Counted from the stretch's first letter, positions 11,147 through 22,575 are shown. The stretch is DNA of 64,000 bases from Plantago major (GCA_026545765.1 CM048840.1:8876765-8940764); one strand, 5' to 3'. The notes: generated from the sequence alone by a model not told the origin. Translations and numbers: made by a program.

Positions 11147-11527
11147 CCTTTGTTCCTCCTCTTTCTGAGTGTCCTGGTCGGAGTTATCAGTTTTTTATTC
11201 GTTTGAGATATTATCGAGGAGGAACATGTGGTTGACCCGAGTTTCTTCCCATGATGGAGTCCGAGATTGATTGATGAATTGAGCATCTTCAAGGTTATCC
11301 GGGTTGATCTTCGATGGAACAGGCTTACGTTTGATCTGCTTGGTAATCAAGCACTCGAACGCCTACTTATCCGAGACTTTTCCTGACTCTGCTTCAGGGT
11401 ACTCCGCTTGGAAGTCAGCAATAACTTGAGCTTTCTTGGCTGTCGGAGCCTGATAGCTAATGTCGTACTCACTCAGCTCAATTGCCCACTTAGAGAGTCG
11501 TCCGGATTGGTCGGGCTTTCCAAGGAC

Positions 11528-11815
11528 CTATTTCAAAGGTTCCGTAGTTAGGACCACTATTTTATGAGACTTGAAATAGGGTTTCAACCGCCTTGCGGTG
11601 TAAACCAAAGCATATGCAAATTTCTCAATCTTTATGTATCTTCTCTCCACCCCAGCAAGGGCTTTACTAAGATAGTAAATTGGCATGTGATCATTAGCCT
11701 GGATCCGTACTAACACGGAACTCATTGCCTCTTCCGTAACGGCTAGGTAGAGGTAGAGTGGTTCTCCTTCTACGGGTTTGGAGAGCAGTGGCGGGGAATG
11801 GATGTGCTTTTTCAA
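11528..11815 (-). pseudogene. First (gypsy-type) RNase H of the Tat element
   Basis: An open piece follows the RT after a frameshift. It reads through the RT-RNase H connection (PLLSKPVEGEPLYLYLAV) into the RNase H fold, with the conserved SKALAGVERRY, IEKFAYALVYTARRLKPYF and HKIVVLTTEPL blocks. The normal Asp of the first strand (LYLYLAVTEEA) is not an obvious Asp. This is common in Tat elements, where the second RNase H is thought to take over. The frame closes at 11528; homology (SGRLSKWAIELSEYDI) continues downstream. Confidence 0.75.
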
Positions 11816-11849
11816 GTTTTCAAAAGCCTCGGAACATTTCGCAGTCCAC

Positions 11850-13172
11850 TCAAAGTTCTCTCCTTTTCGGAGGATTTTGAAGAATGGAAGATTCTTCTCC
11901 GCGGATCGCGAAATAAAACGACTTAAAACGACTTAAGGACATGAGACGTCCGATAAGCTGTTGTACCTCATTGAGGTTCTTCGGTTGGGGCAGGTCTAGG
12001 ATGGCTTTTATCTTCTCAGGATTAGCACTTATTCCCCTTTCTGTGACCATGTAGCCTAAGAATTTTCTGCCCTTTACTCTGAAGGTGCACTTCTCCGGAT
12101 TGAGTTTCATTCCGTACTTCCTTAGGATGTACTGTTCCTCAGTTTTGCTTTTAACAAGCATGTCATCCACGTACACCTCCATGATTTTGTCAATCTCCTC
12201 CTTGAACATTTGATTTACCAGCCGTTGGTAAGTAGCTCCCGCGTTTTTCAGTCCGAAGGGCATCACTTTAAAGCAATATACCCCTCCTGCAGCAAAGAAA
12301 GTTGTTTTCTTAATATCTTCCTTGGCCATCTGAATCTGGTAAAAGCCCTGATACGTGTCCATAAAACTCAGTAACGCACATCCGGCTGTGGAGTCGACCA
12401 ATTGGTCAATTAGTGGCAACGGGTATGGATCCTTTGGGCAAAACTTATTCAGCCTTGTGAAATCATTGCACATCCGCCATTTACCCGGTGATTTCTCAAC
12501 TAAGACAACGTTGCAAACCCAATCGGAATAGCGGACTTCTTCAATGTGTCTGGCCTTCATGAGTCGGTCAACTTCCGCAGCTATGATGGCATCCTTAATT
12601 GGACCAAAATCTTTTCTTTTCTGGCGGATATACTTAATCGATGGGTCCATGTTCAGACGGTGAACCGTGACCCTCGGATCTATCCCCTTGAGATCGTCAG
12701 TACTCCAAGCGAAGACATCTCTATTGTTTCGGAGACAAGCAATGAGCTTCATCTCCACTTCTGCATTTATCTCCGTTCCGATTCTAGTCTTCTTGTCCGG
12801 ACTTCCAACAACAAGTTCAACATCCTTGAGAGTCTCATGAGGTTCGATCCGTGCTGTTTTGGGAAACTTGTCCTTCTGACTCCCTATTCCAATGTTGGGA
12901 TTCTCCTTTCTCGGAGGGAGAACTATCTGCGGATCGGAAGTCAAAGAGACTGCTAACACATGAGCAGATGCTCTCCTGGTAGACATGATGTAACACTCCC
13001 AAGCTTCTCGGATGTTTCCTACTTCTTCTCCAATCCCGCAGGGAGTTGGAAACTTCATCCTGTTATGGAGGGTAGAAGATACAGCTCGGAACTGATTGAG
13101 CCCTGGACGACCAAAGATGGCATTGTAATCAAAGGTCCGATCTACCGAGACAAAACGGACTAGCTGTGTCAC
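11850..13172 (-). pseudogene. Tat gypsy reverse transcriptase
   Basis: This is a 440-residue open stretch that begins in the protease-RT linker (FDYNAIFGRPGLNQFRAV). RT would copy element RNA into DNA. The palm motifs are visible: SFMDTYQGFYQI (motif A Asp), MPFGLKNAGATYQRLVN (motif B) and VYVDDMLVKS (catalytic YVDD). Between EEQ and YILRKYGMKL about ten residues usual in the family are missing, a small in-frame deletion. Near the end a 10-bp tandem duplication (11915-11934) shifts the frame, and the last 25 or so residues are nonsense. The catalytic centre itself is intact. Confidence 0.88.
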
Positions 13173-13187
13173 TCTCGCGGTATGTGT

Positions 13188-14210
13188 TCACAACGATACA
13201 TGAAGCATGATGCTTCCTAAAGGATAGACAGTTCCTCCTCCGAACCCTAATATGGAGGTATTGACTCTCTCATATTGAATTCTTCCTAGATTCATCTGAT
13301 TGATTGTTCTTTTGGCAATGATGTTCGAGGAACTCCTTGTATCTATCAGGATCTTGTTGGCTCGATAAGTTGCTATGGTTAAGGAAACCACCAGTGGAAC
13401 ATCCGGATCATCTATGTCCTCGCCTCCTGCCGTAGGAGGAGGAGTCTCGCTTTCATCAAAGGATATAGTGTTGGTTCCACGGATCGTCGGAGCAGCGTAA
13501 GATCTATCATTGTTCCGCAGATTTTGAGCCGTCCGTTCTATTGCATTCCTGCTATCGCCCCCAGTCGGACCTCCTGGACCTCCTGCTATGGTGTTGCTCA
13601 CTCCACTGTATGGAAGATTCTCCGTTTCCATATCATCATCATACTTGTACTGGTGATGATTTGTCCGAGATGGATGATTGGTCGGTGGAGGAGGTAGGGA
13701 TAGCGGACATGGTTGCGGTTCTGCTATTCTATCTTCTCTCCTCCGTTCCGTCCTATCATGCCTAAAAGGTTTGTCCGTATAGGCGTGCTCTTTCAACTTT
13801 CCCTCTCTTATTAAGTGCTCAACCTCAGTTTTCAGTTGAATGCAATCATCCGTCTCATGACCACGGCTATTATGAAACTTGCAATACCCTTTTGCATTCT
13901 TGTTCTTCCGATTATTGTGTGATGGCTTTGGCCATTGAACATCCAAATTTTTCTCAATAATGGTGGCCAAGATGTCGGATCTTGGCCTACTGAGACGGGT
14001 GTAATCCGCATATCTTCTTGGCGAACTCCTTTCTCTGTTGAAACCTTTATCTTTGTATTCCTTCTTTGGATCGAATTTTCCATGGCGTTGCTCTTGTTTC
14101 ATTGGCTCTTTTCCTTTCTTGGATCCAGCTCTCACTGGAACATTCCTTCGGTACTCCTTTCCGTACATTACCTCTTCAAAAATATAATCCAAATGCTTCT
14201 CACTCCTCAC
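13188..14210 (-). pseudogene. Tat gypsy gag C-terminus and protease
   Basis: The open piece of 340 residues starts in the basic tail of gag, then has a CCHC-like finger of the Tat type (YCKFHNSRGHETDDC, about residues 109-123). A low-complexity Pro/Asn-rich linker and the aspartic protease follow. The protease core reads KILIDTRSSSNII, where the family has D-T-G or D-T-S. The Gly of the active-site triplet is therefore Arg, which should abolish processing. Flap-side motifs (LGFGGGTVYPLGSI) are still present. It ends at a stop just before the RT open frame, from which it is offset. Confidence 0.8.
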
Positions 14211-14366
14211 TTCCTGGCTAGAAAGTTTCCTTCGGAGTTCTCCGTTGTAAGTATTAGCATACAGGTGACGGACCCGTTCTTTAATACTGTGAGACTCAAC
14301 TCGGAGGACCTCCGCATTGAAGCGATCTAGGAAAGTCCTAAGATCCTCCTGTTCTCTCTGTATAAC

Positions 14367-15060
14367 TTATGCCAGGTGCTCCACAGTTCGTTTCCTTCTT
14401 TTCAATTTTCCAAATCGTCTTAGAAACTTGGAAGAGAGGTCCGCATAGGATCTTACTGACTTGTTTGGCAATGCAGTGTACCAATCCATGGCTATTCCGA
14501 AGAGAGTGGATGAGAAAGTGAGAGCTTTTGTATTATCACTCATCCCTTTGGAATCCATCTTGCTATTGTACATTGTCAAGTGGCCCACAGGACAAGTATC
14601 TCCGTAATAGTATTCCAAGTTCGGAATCACTTGATCCAAGTTATTGTTCCTTTCCTTTTCTTTCATGATATCATCACACAAAGGATTCGGTGCACTAGTA
14701 GCTATCTGCTCATGATCTTTTACCAAGCATCCGAGATTGAGAATCTGAGCTTCCAAGGCTTTTTGCTGAGCATAGATTTCTTCCGCATTCATCATTTCTC
14801 CTGTCCGTGGATGAATTTCTACATCCGCGGGGAGTTCCTCTAAGTGGACTACAGGAATGGTTTATGCTACGTGATCTCTAGCCTACGGAGGTACTTGATG
14901 CGGAGCTCTAGGCTGCCTGTTTCCATCTTCCTGATATGATCTATGCCCATTTGGACTTCCTTCTCGTCGAACCTAGGAAGCAGAGGCTCTCCTATCTAGG
15001 AGATTCAGAAAATCCTCATGTGGTAGTTGATTCCCCAACCTCTGCAGGATCGGTAGGAGC
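14367..15060 (-). pseudogene. Tat gypsy gag, middle part
   Basis: The open piece 14795-14367 contains the gag capsid region with family motifs PNLEYYYGDTCPVGHL, FSSTLFGIAMDWYTALP and YADLSSKFLRRFG, and would form the core of the virus-like particle. Upstream, 14796-15060 is still recognisable gag but carries stops. At about 15070 gag is interrupted by an insert and resumes at about 16080. A frameshift region (14211-14366) separates it from the next gag piece. Confidence 0.75.
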
Positions 15061-15074
15061 TGTTAGTTCAAGAA

Positions 15075-15723
15075 GAAAAGACACACCTTCTTAGCCTTGA
15101 TACATTTATGTTATGTTTCCCCAAGATATTTCGTTTTGAACTTGTATTTTTCTGCCACTTGACTTCTTATTTTAGCTTCTGTACGGATATTTAGTTTCGT
15201 TATGGATAATTTGTATTTGTTGAATGCTTTTTGTTAATTAGTATAGTTTAATTATTTCAGGTATATTTAGTCATCGGTTTGGATAATTTGTATTCGTCGA
15301 ATCTCTATTGTTAATTAATACAATTTAATTGTTTCAGGTATATTGTCTACTATTATATTGTGTGAAAAACAGGTAAAATGTGAAATAGGAATTAAAATAA
15401 TTTTTTTTTAAAAAAACAGGTTTTTAGCGACGGATAGAAATCCGTCGCTAAAAATGGCGAATTTGGGCGAGGACTTTTAGCGACGGATTAGGAATCCGTC
15501 ACTAACAGTCCCAGCCAGTTAGGGACGGATAGTATCCGTCCCTAAATCGCGACGGAAGGTCAACGGATTTATCCGTCGCAAATTAGGGACGGATAAGTCC
15601 CTAATTCCTTTGCGATGCCCGTTTTTAAGACGGGCGTCTTATCCGTCGCTAAGGGATTAGCGACGAATCGGATGGGCTTTGGCGACGGATAAATCCATCG
15701 CTAAAGCCCCTTTTTTTGTAATG
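15075..15723 (+). mobile_element. CACTA transposon 3' end fragment inside gag
   Basis: The right end is TTTTTTTGTAATG at 15711-15723, one base from the canonical CACTA terminus (…TTGTAGTG). Before it lie many subterminal repeats built from GCGACGGAT and its complement ATCCGTCGC (15428-15705), the same motif as in the larger CACTA element at 39.6-43.9 kb. AT-rich sequence at 15110-15400 also resembles the region inside the right end of that element. No left terminus is found, so only the 3' end is present. Confidence 0.7.
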
Positions 15724-15842
15724 CAACACCACTTTCCCAATCCCGCTTTCTTCTGCCACGCTCTTCACTTTCCTCCCCCTTTTTAGCCTTCCTACCACAC
15801 CCTCAAATTGTGAAGCATTCACCGCGCAGGCTGGTTGCGAGT

Positions 15843-16080
15843 TTCAAGCAATAACGCTCCACTTCTCCTTCACGATTTTCTGATTTATGGATCCCATCTT
15901 CATTGTTTTCTTCTTCACCGCTTTCTTTGGTGCCAAGGTCATTGATTTCTGAATTATTGGATAAAGTTCAAAAGGGTCATCAGAGACCACTGATTCCTTC
16001 AAACCCACATCCTTATCCAAACTAAAAGATCTATCACCCTCACATTTGCTAAAAGACCCCTGTTCCTTGATAGAGCGGGC
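15843..16080 (-). pseudogene. Captured coding fragment of an unidentified host gene
   Basis: On the - strand there is an uninterrupted reading of about 79 codons that ends in a TGA at 15843. It is in a different frame from gag and unlike gag in composition (Lys- and Ser-rich). Recognisable landmarks are SVVSDDPFELYPIIQKS, then KKAVKKKTMKMGS, then EKWSVIA and the stop. It looks like the C-terminus of a basic nuclear or plastid-type protein, but I do not recognise the family. It is joined directly to the outer side of the CACTA end and sits between two halves of gypsy gag. About 115 bp of possible 3' UTR lies between stop and CACTA end. It could be chance reading, but the codon pattern argues for a real former exon. 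Confidence 0.5.
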
Positions 16081-16538
16081 TCTGCTTGCCCCGGATTAGC
16101 CACTGGCGGAGTGACTTGTTGGGGTTGGACATTGTTAGACCCAAGACAACCTTGGATTATCGTAAGCAGTCGACCAAATTGATTCTCACTTAATCCGAAG
16201 TCACTAGTGCGGACTATATGACCATCTAGCATGGTAAAGTTCTAACCTGGAGGAGGACCTTGTGTCCCTGCCGGAGGAACTTGAGCGGCCTCTTCTCCAT
16301 GATTTTCAGGTACAACATTCTCAGGAACATTACGGACTTCCCTGGATGGAACGTCTCTTCCATCATCGGAGGATGGGCTTGCTGTGTGACCCTCGCTCGG
16401 GTATCTCCTTCCTTCAGCGTTCCTTTCTGCTACAGTGGCCCTCTGTCCTCTGTTGGGTGGACGTCCGCATGGACGGGGAGGTGGAGTTCCGATGCCAGCG
16501 GCACTGGTCCGTGTTGTCCGTCTTGTTTTTGCCATCAA
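16080..16538 (-). pseudogene. Tat gypsy gag, N-terminal part
   Basis: This is the start of gag in two consecutive open pieces. The first (from Met at about 16535, MAKTRRTTRTSAAG) is basic and Pro/Arg-rich and ends at 16242. The second (from 16232) reads SENQFGRLLTIIQGCL and then ANPGQAEPAL before the insert. The start lies about 50 bp inside the primer-binding site, as expected. A stop and short gap near 16240 break the frame. After about 16085 the sequence switches to the captured fragment. Confidence 0.65.
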
Positions 16539-16569
16539 CTCAGCTTAAACACGGAACCTTTTGAAAGTT

Positions 16570-16587
16570 TTCCCACATACGGCGCCA
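16570..16587 (-). other. Primer-binding site of the Tat element
   Basis: The - strand reads TGGCGCCGTATGTGGGAA, five bases inside the LTR. The first nine bases match the TGGCGCCGT primer site widely seen in plant Tat/Athila elements (tRNA-Asp type). Confidence 0.7.
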
Positions 16588-16592
16588 AATAT

Positions 16593-17599
16593 TGAGGGGT
16601 TGAGCCTCAAACACTAACTAAACTACTACAAATCCCTAATCTAAGGTCCACCTCCGACTTGATGTTCATCCTGAGAGCTTTGTCCGAGCTAGAGCACCTG
16701 AAAGGACTAAGTGGGGGATTGGGGGGGGGGGGGGTTAGAAGGGTAACCCGGTTTGCTAGTGTCAAACCGGGAAGAGACTTTACTCAAGAGAGAGAAGAAA
16801 GCTCTCAATGTAGTAGTTATGAGGGAAGTTATGATATGAGTTGACTTATCACTTATGACTCATGACTTTATGATATCCCAACTTACCTTAATGTATTGGA
16901 CCTTGTGCTATATTTATAGTTATCACGTACTTATGAAGAGGTTCATAAGATGATGCCAAGTGTATGTTCAGGATTTAGACAACAATGCTCCCTTGGCCCA
17001 TGGCCCAATAGTATGTGAAAGTCCAACACCATTAAATGGGCTAGGGAGGGTAGATTGGTCCTTTTACCTCTCAGAATATTATTCCCGCTGATGGGTCCGT
17101 GTGAGACCTTTTAGAATGATCCGAGCTCTGTTGAGTTGGTTTGTTCTTAGGTAGCTCAGTGACGGTCCGAGACATTAGCTGCTCGGAAGTATCTTGGAGG
17201 TTCCAATGTATACGTTTGGTCTTATTGTTAAGGTGGCGTCCGAGTTTATCTCATCCGGTCTGTTTGGCATCCTAGGACTGACAGCATGTGGTACTTGGTG
17301 AGACCATGTGACCTCTTGTCAGGTTCGGAAGTCGTGCACCTAGCTAGGTCGGACTAGCTGAAAAGGTGTATTGACTTGAGCGTACCGGTTGACCCGGAAG
17401 GTTTTCCTTAAGGCGGACTAGCCAAGGTCGGATAAGTACTGAATTGGCTGTTTTGGCCTTGATAAGCTTTAGGACACGCTCTATGGCGCCCTTAACAGAT
17501 TGGACATATCTCCGTATCAACAAGTAGAAAATGAAATCCCTTCCTCTAGTTATACTTATACTTTTCAATGGTTTCCATGAAAGTTTGCATAACCCTTCA
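16593..17599 (-). repeat. 5' LTR of the Tat gypsy element
   Basis: The + strand edge next to the primer site is TGAGGGGTT; the far edge proposed is AACCCTTCA, whose complement TGAAGGGTT matches 8 of 9 bases. Length is about 1.0 kb. A TATA box lies on the - strand at 16908-16920. The LTR contains a run of more than ten G near 16724-16736. The outer edge abuts a hAT remnant and has no partner LTR to confirm it. Confidence 0.65.
16908..16920 (-). promoter_or_regulatory. LTR TATA box of the Tat element
   Basis: The - strand reads ACTATAAATATAG, about 320 bases before the inner LTR edge, as expected for the gypsy promoter. Confidence 0.6.
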
Positions 17600-18508
17600 C
17601 AGGGGAGGGGCGGGGCCAGGATTTGAAAGTGGGGGTGGCGGAGTATTAGTTATAAGATGGACACACTATGTAATTTAGTTAGGTTGGGTTATGCCGGTCC
17701 GGGTCGGGTCGGATCAATATTTTTTACGTCAAATTCATCATACATATTTAAATATGAATATCCAAGTAAAATGAAAGGAAAGAAATAACCACATCATTGT
17801 AAAGACAAACAAAAAATGAATAAATTAATGACCCACTTTTATGAAAATAGTACTCTACGTCTCTTCATCTTCTCAAAATCATTAGTGATTGAATCGATGT
17901 CTAAACCCTCGACAATTCCTTTTTCAATATGGATTATCAAATAATTAGACAATAAGTCATCCTCCATCGAAATCCGCAGTCTTATCTATATATGCAATTT
18001 TCATTACTGAAAATGCACACTTAGAACTTTCTCCAAAAGTATAAAAACCGCCCGTATAACCCTTTAAATTAGTTAATTAGTAAAATGTCTATTAAATCAC
18101 AAAGTCTTGGAAGAGATGTGTATTAGTGAGAGATGGACTGATGTTCTTAACTACTATATGTATAATGTTTTATGAGTATGTATGCTTTTTATATCATTTT
18201 TTTTAATGTAATATGTATATCACTAATGTTTTTAGTAAAACTTTTAATGTTTTTAGATATAGCTGTAATGTTTGTCGGTCTCTTTTAGTTTCTCTATAAG
18301 AGCGTCTCTCTGGAGACTTACGTTAAAACAAATATTATAATTTTCTCAACTTATTTAATTATAAATCCGACTATCTAAATGTACTAACTAAAAAATTTAG
18401 GGTGGCGGAACATATACTTTTCTAAAATATGTTTATAGTAATAAAGAAAATGAAAATTTCAGGGATGGCGACCGCAACCCCCAGCCACCCCTATCTCCGC
18501 CCCAGGGG
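17600..18508 (-). mobile_element. Deleted hAT transposon
   Basis: The left edge CAGGGGAGGGGCGGGGCCAG and the right edge (complement TGGGGCGGAGATAGGGGTGG) are imperfect inverted repeats of the GGGGCGGAGCCAGG type common in plant hAT elements. Inside, the - strand keeps only the C-terminal part of a transposase (17839-18040). The total length of about 0.9 kb shows a large internal deletion. No clean 8-bp target duplication was seen. Confidence 0.6.
17839..18040 (-). pseudogene. hAT transposase dimerisation-domain remnant
   Basis: The - strand reads LRISMEDDLLSNYLIIHIEK, then SITNDFEKMKRRRVLFS and a stop. This matches the end of the hAT C-terminal dimerisation domain of ZMYM1/TTF-type transposases, where LR.KM.DE.LND.L..YIEK and F..MK.RR are conserved. 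Upstream, residues like SKCAFSVMKI may be the preceding S.R.FS..K.I block in another frame, so a frameshift separates them. Only this tail remains; the DDE catalytic part is absent. Confidence 0.6.
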
Positions 18509-21500
18509 GTACCGTGAATATAGTTACACAAATGTTAGTTTAAAACATATAATTTTAAAAAACAACCAATTACCAAAGGGTAGGAAATATCGCCAGAAAA
18601 GCTTCTAGTACAAATTCGAACGGTCTACGACTTGTTACCAAATACCAAGTGTTGCAATGGTAGGAAACCTTTATTCTCGTTGAGAGGTCACTGGCTTGGT
18701 TTGACACCCAATGACGCCTAAACTTAATTATTTTTAACGATTTTACACATTTTTCTTTGTTGGGAATCATCACGAAAACATAGTGAATCACCTATTCAAG
18801 TGATTTATTCGTGTATTAATTTCAAAACATTAATACACAAAACACAAGTAAATGATCACTCCAACATGCTACACGCGTTTTGGTTGCAAATATGAAACCT
18901 CAGTTACTTTTGCTTCTCATGAACTTTAGCAGAGTGGAACACACACACACACACACGTGTTTAGAGCAGATCAACTCATCCATGTATTGGTCAATATATT
19001 ATGTGTATTAATCACCCTTTCACACCTAAAGGCGAATTTTAGTGACTTAACATGATAAGTATCATTCATTTCACAAACGAAATAAACACACGATGATTAG
19101 TAAACCTCAGTTACTTGTTTATCATAAACTTTAGCACAATGGGAATCATTATATAGAAACTAATTAAATATTGTAGTATATAACAAACTAAAACATAAAA
19201 ATTATTTTAAAATTATTTTAAAATTATTTTAGAATCGGAAACAATACATAATGATACAACAAACAAACATTCTTAACAAGATGTATAAACTTTTAAAGAA
19301 GTTTACTAATTTCTATTTGCATGGATAAAATGGCCCCAAATCCGTTGGGACATGTGTGGAGGCTTCTTCTCACAGGTTCCGACCCTACTCAAAGTTATAC
19401 TGATATGATGATCTTACAAGGATAAAACATAATATCCATGTTATTGTTTTGTTTGACAATTGAAAGGCCTTGACAAAAATGTTCGACTAGTATGATTAGT
19501 GCGGATTTTTTGTTACCGGAAATTGGACTTGGGACTGCATGTGATGGATGTAGGTGCGATTTTGAAGAGTATATAGTTGGAAAAAAAGAAGTTATCAGCT
19601 TATCTTTTTAATACCTGAGAATAGTGGGGTTAAGTTGATTGTCATGAGTCTAATATTTTCAACTTTGTTCATTTAAGAAATTTCGATGTAGGTGGAAATT
19701 ATTTATGTCATGGTCATGACTCATGATCTAGCATCAAATGGTCCACACAAAAGTCATTTGTGTTGTGATATTATCTTGTCTTGAATATATTTGAAAAGGA
19801 GTCATCTCAAACAAAAATATGGTTAAAAGGCATAAATGTATATTAGTCATTCAAAATATCAACGTAAATTCCTCACGTTACATTTTAAATTATACGGATA
19901 TAGTTTATGTTCTTTAAAAGTATGCACACTTACTCAAAATGTTAAAAATAATAGTTGGTGTATTGTACTCTCCTATGTTATAAGAACTAGTAATACAATT
20001 GTTTTTTTAGTTAATTAAAATTTTAAAATTCACAAATAAAAATTAAATTTATAATAGTTCCAAAAAATAATAAAATCATTATGCAAAATTAGAACAAATC
20101 ATTAAAAAATTTAACATGATATTTTTAAAAAGAGATGAATTTTGAAATTAGTATAAGTTGATTACTCCTATATAACTTTTTACTTCTAAATTATTACTTA
20201 TGGCTAGACTTAGGATATGATTTTATAATAATTAATAATTATATATATATACAAAATAAAACCAACCATAAAAACCTTAAATCTAATTCTCACTCCAAAC
20301 TTAACACACTAGTGAACCGATCGAACAACTGAACACTATAACAAACAAATGTGAAAATTCAAAATTTTGAATGAACCGAGCACGAGCAAGTGGTTGTGAT
20401 GTTCGTCGAATATGAATCGGACGAATCACATATCAAGTGAAGGAAGGTACATTAAGGTCAATGTTCGGTTTGATATAACCTCAACTAGATTGATTCATGC
20501 ATCTAAAAAGTGTTTTCGACAAATCTTGTCCCTCCAAACTCAGCCCCTCCCCGTTCCTCATCATTCAAAAGTCGAACTCTGATAAATTTCTTGCAAAACA
20601 TGTTTGATTATATATTTCATCATTCCACCTTACCATATTTTTCTTCAATCCAACCATTTTAAGATCGATTATTTTTTTATCGTTGATGTCGGGTAGTGAT
20701 CAAAGAATGAGGATCACGCGAGAAGCACGATGTTAGAAACACACATCACATGTCAAAGGATCGTGCAAGCTACTTATAAGTTGGATAAGTTTCGTTTAAC
20801 AGGGCCTTTTAAGGGGGTGATGGTCCAACTTGATATGTCATCAGAGCACGCCCAAATTGATGATGGATGCCCCGGCCGATGAAAATCCTGACTTGTCCAG
20901 GGATAGCTATTATGATTTTACGTGTAGATCTGACTAATCGTGACTTACTCGTGAGGGGAGTGTTAGAATATCTCACAACATTTGTTGATAGAATCATGCA
21001 AAACATATTTGGATAAACTTATCTACTTAACACTTAACAGTCAACAAAGTATTTTAAGATGATAATTGTCCAACTTGATATAATGTGTCACTGTGTGATT
21101 GGAATGGTACGTAAATGACCATAAATTAGATGGGTATGTAGCTAGCTAGATTGATTAGTGTAAAATATTCCAAGAATAGTAATTTGAGCAGGTCATTAGT
21201 GCATATGATATGATTAAATGTGTACTTTGTAGCAATACAAATCCGATCGCATATGACATGTGGCACATGTCTTCTGAAGTTTCCGTTCCTGGAAAGGGGA
21301 GCATGGCCTTGGCCCTTAGGGTTCCAAAGAGTTTCCTTTATTGGGGAATGGAGGATATTGTTTTTTTAATCATTGTCACTCCTCGAATCCCTTGAAACGT
21401 TATCTTTATTTCTCCTTAATAAAGCAACCAAAATACCATTTGGTTCGGAGCTGGTGGCCAGGTGGACCTGGTTGGGAAACATATTTATGGGCTTTTACAA

Positions 21501-22109
21501 ATTAAAAACGATTACTAATCACATGCTATCATATTTTTGTTGGTAGAATATTGGTCAAGATCAGATTTTCAATCCAACACGATTACTATTCACATGGTGT
21601 CATATATTACACCGTAGCATATTGTCCGCTTTGAAAGGCATGTCAGGATGAATCTCTCAGAAGTTCCCATACTATTTCAGTTTGGGTTTTATACTGAGTG
21701 GAAATTGCACGAGTATGTGAGCAGAGTATAAGAACATAACCCACAGTTCTTAAAATTTTATTTGTCTCGATCTCATGCATGTTCGATAGTAAGCAGGCTC
21801 TCAAGATAGAACATGTGAGCTTGTAAACTAGCACTAAAATACTCGATTTGACTGTTACAATACGGAAGAGGCATGTTTTTAAAAGTAAGAGTGAATAAAA
21901 AAGATTGGATTTTTGTGATCAGAAAATCCAAATATGGGGGCTTATTTGTAGTTTTGGAGAGGTGAGTCGATAGGTCTAATAATAAGTTCTTGAAGTATTA
22001 ATTTCAAATACACACTATAGTCTAGGGTTAGTTCATTCAGTCTGCACTAAAGCGATTGGACTGCACCATTTCGCCCAAGCCCATTTTGAACAGACACATA
22101 TCTCGGGCT
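18509..22109. other. AT-rich intergenic DNA
   Basis: I see no coding gene here; open readings are short and of low complexity. There is an (AC)9 microsatellite at 18939-18957. Two related blocks at about 20715-20850 and 20960-21085 share phrases such as GTCCAACTTGATAT and look like relics of an old duplication or LTR. Confidence 0.5.
18939..18957. repeat. (AC)n microsatellite
   Basis: Nine uninterrupted AC dinucleotides followed by GTGT. Confidence 0.9.
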
Positions 22110-22575
22110 TTTCTTTTCAGACTTCTCTTTTGAGCTAAGCAATACACATTAGGTTTATGGCCTAAAAGACAATAGTCAACTCAAGACCGCGACCCGGCCC
22201 CGGCTCCTAGCAGAGCCAGGCGTGAACGCTTGGGTCAAGCGGTGGAGCCCTCTAACCCCGGATAATGGGTAACCGTTACCAAAATTTGGACTACTAACTA
22301 GTCCCTTATTTTCCAATTTTAGTCATATCGGACTTCTCCCATTCTAACTCTTGGCGTTCAATAATGATTCCATCAAGCGCTACAACTTGAGCTTTAACTA
22401 CTCTTTCACAATATAATGAATATTAGTAATTTTTTTTCAAATGTTATCTAATACTTTAGTGGATCATACACGTTCGAGTAAACATCATTTCTAGTGTGTG
22501 GGGCCCCATCTGATGGATGTGCAAAGTCATAGACAAGCCTCTTTGGTAGTTCAAATTTCTAGCCTTTCATAATGT
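22110..22575 (-). repeat. Diverged LTR fragment of the copia B family
   Basis: Shares order and many phrases with the outer half of the copia B LTR (compare 47330-47805): CAACTCAAGACCGCGACCC, the GTGGGACTTCTCC-like and GAGCTTCAATAACTC-like stretches, ACACGTTC and TGTGTGGGGCCCC. It is clearly older and lacks the start of the LTR. Confidence 0.65.

Larger units (their letters stand above)
4915..17599 (-). mobile_element. Tat-lineage gypsy LTR retrotransposon, 3' LTR missing
   Basis: On the - strand, from right to left, it has: 5' LTR (16593-17599); primer site of the TGGCGCC type; gag with a CX2H-type finger; protease; RT with YVDD; gypsy RNase H; a second, plant Tat-specific RNase H; and integrase with HHCC and DDE residues but no chromodomain. 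A long 3' spacer then carries an antisense gene on the + strand. Dual RNase H plus an antisense gene is the hallmark of the Tat/Ogre/Grande group. Frameshifts, a damaged protease site and a foreign insert in gag make it non-functional. The left end is cut at about 4.9 kb. Confidence 0.88.

Noticed and set aside
15428..15705. Regularly spaced GCGACGGAT/ATCCGTCGC palindromes resembling a repeat array of CRISPR style
   Set aside because: Plant DNA; the motif and its position next to a TTGTAATG terminus are those of CACTA subterminal repeats.
16724..16736. G run as a G-quadruplex control element
   Set aside because: A single homopolymer tract, not four spaced G runs; slippage is a simpler explanation.
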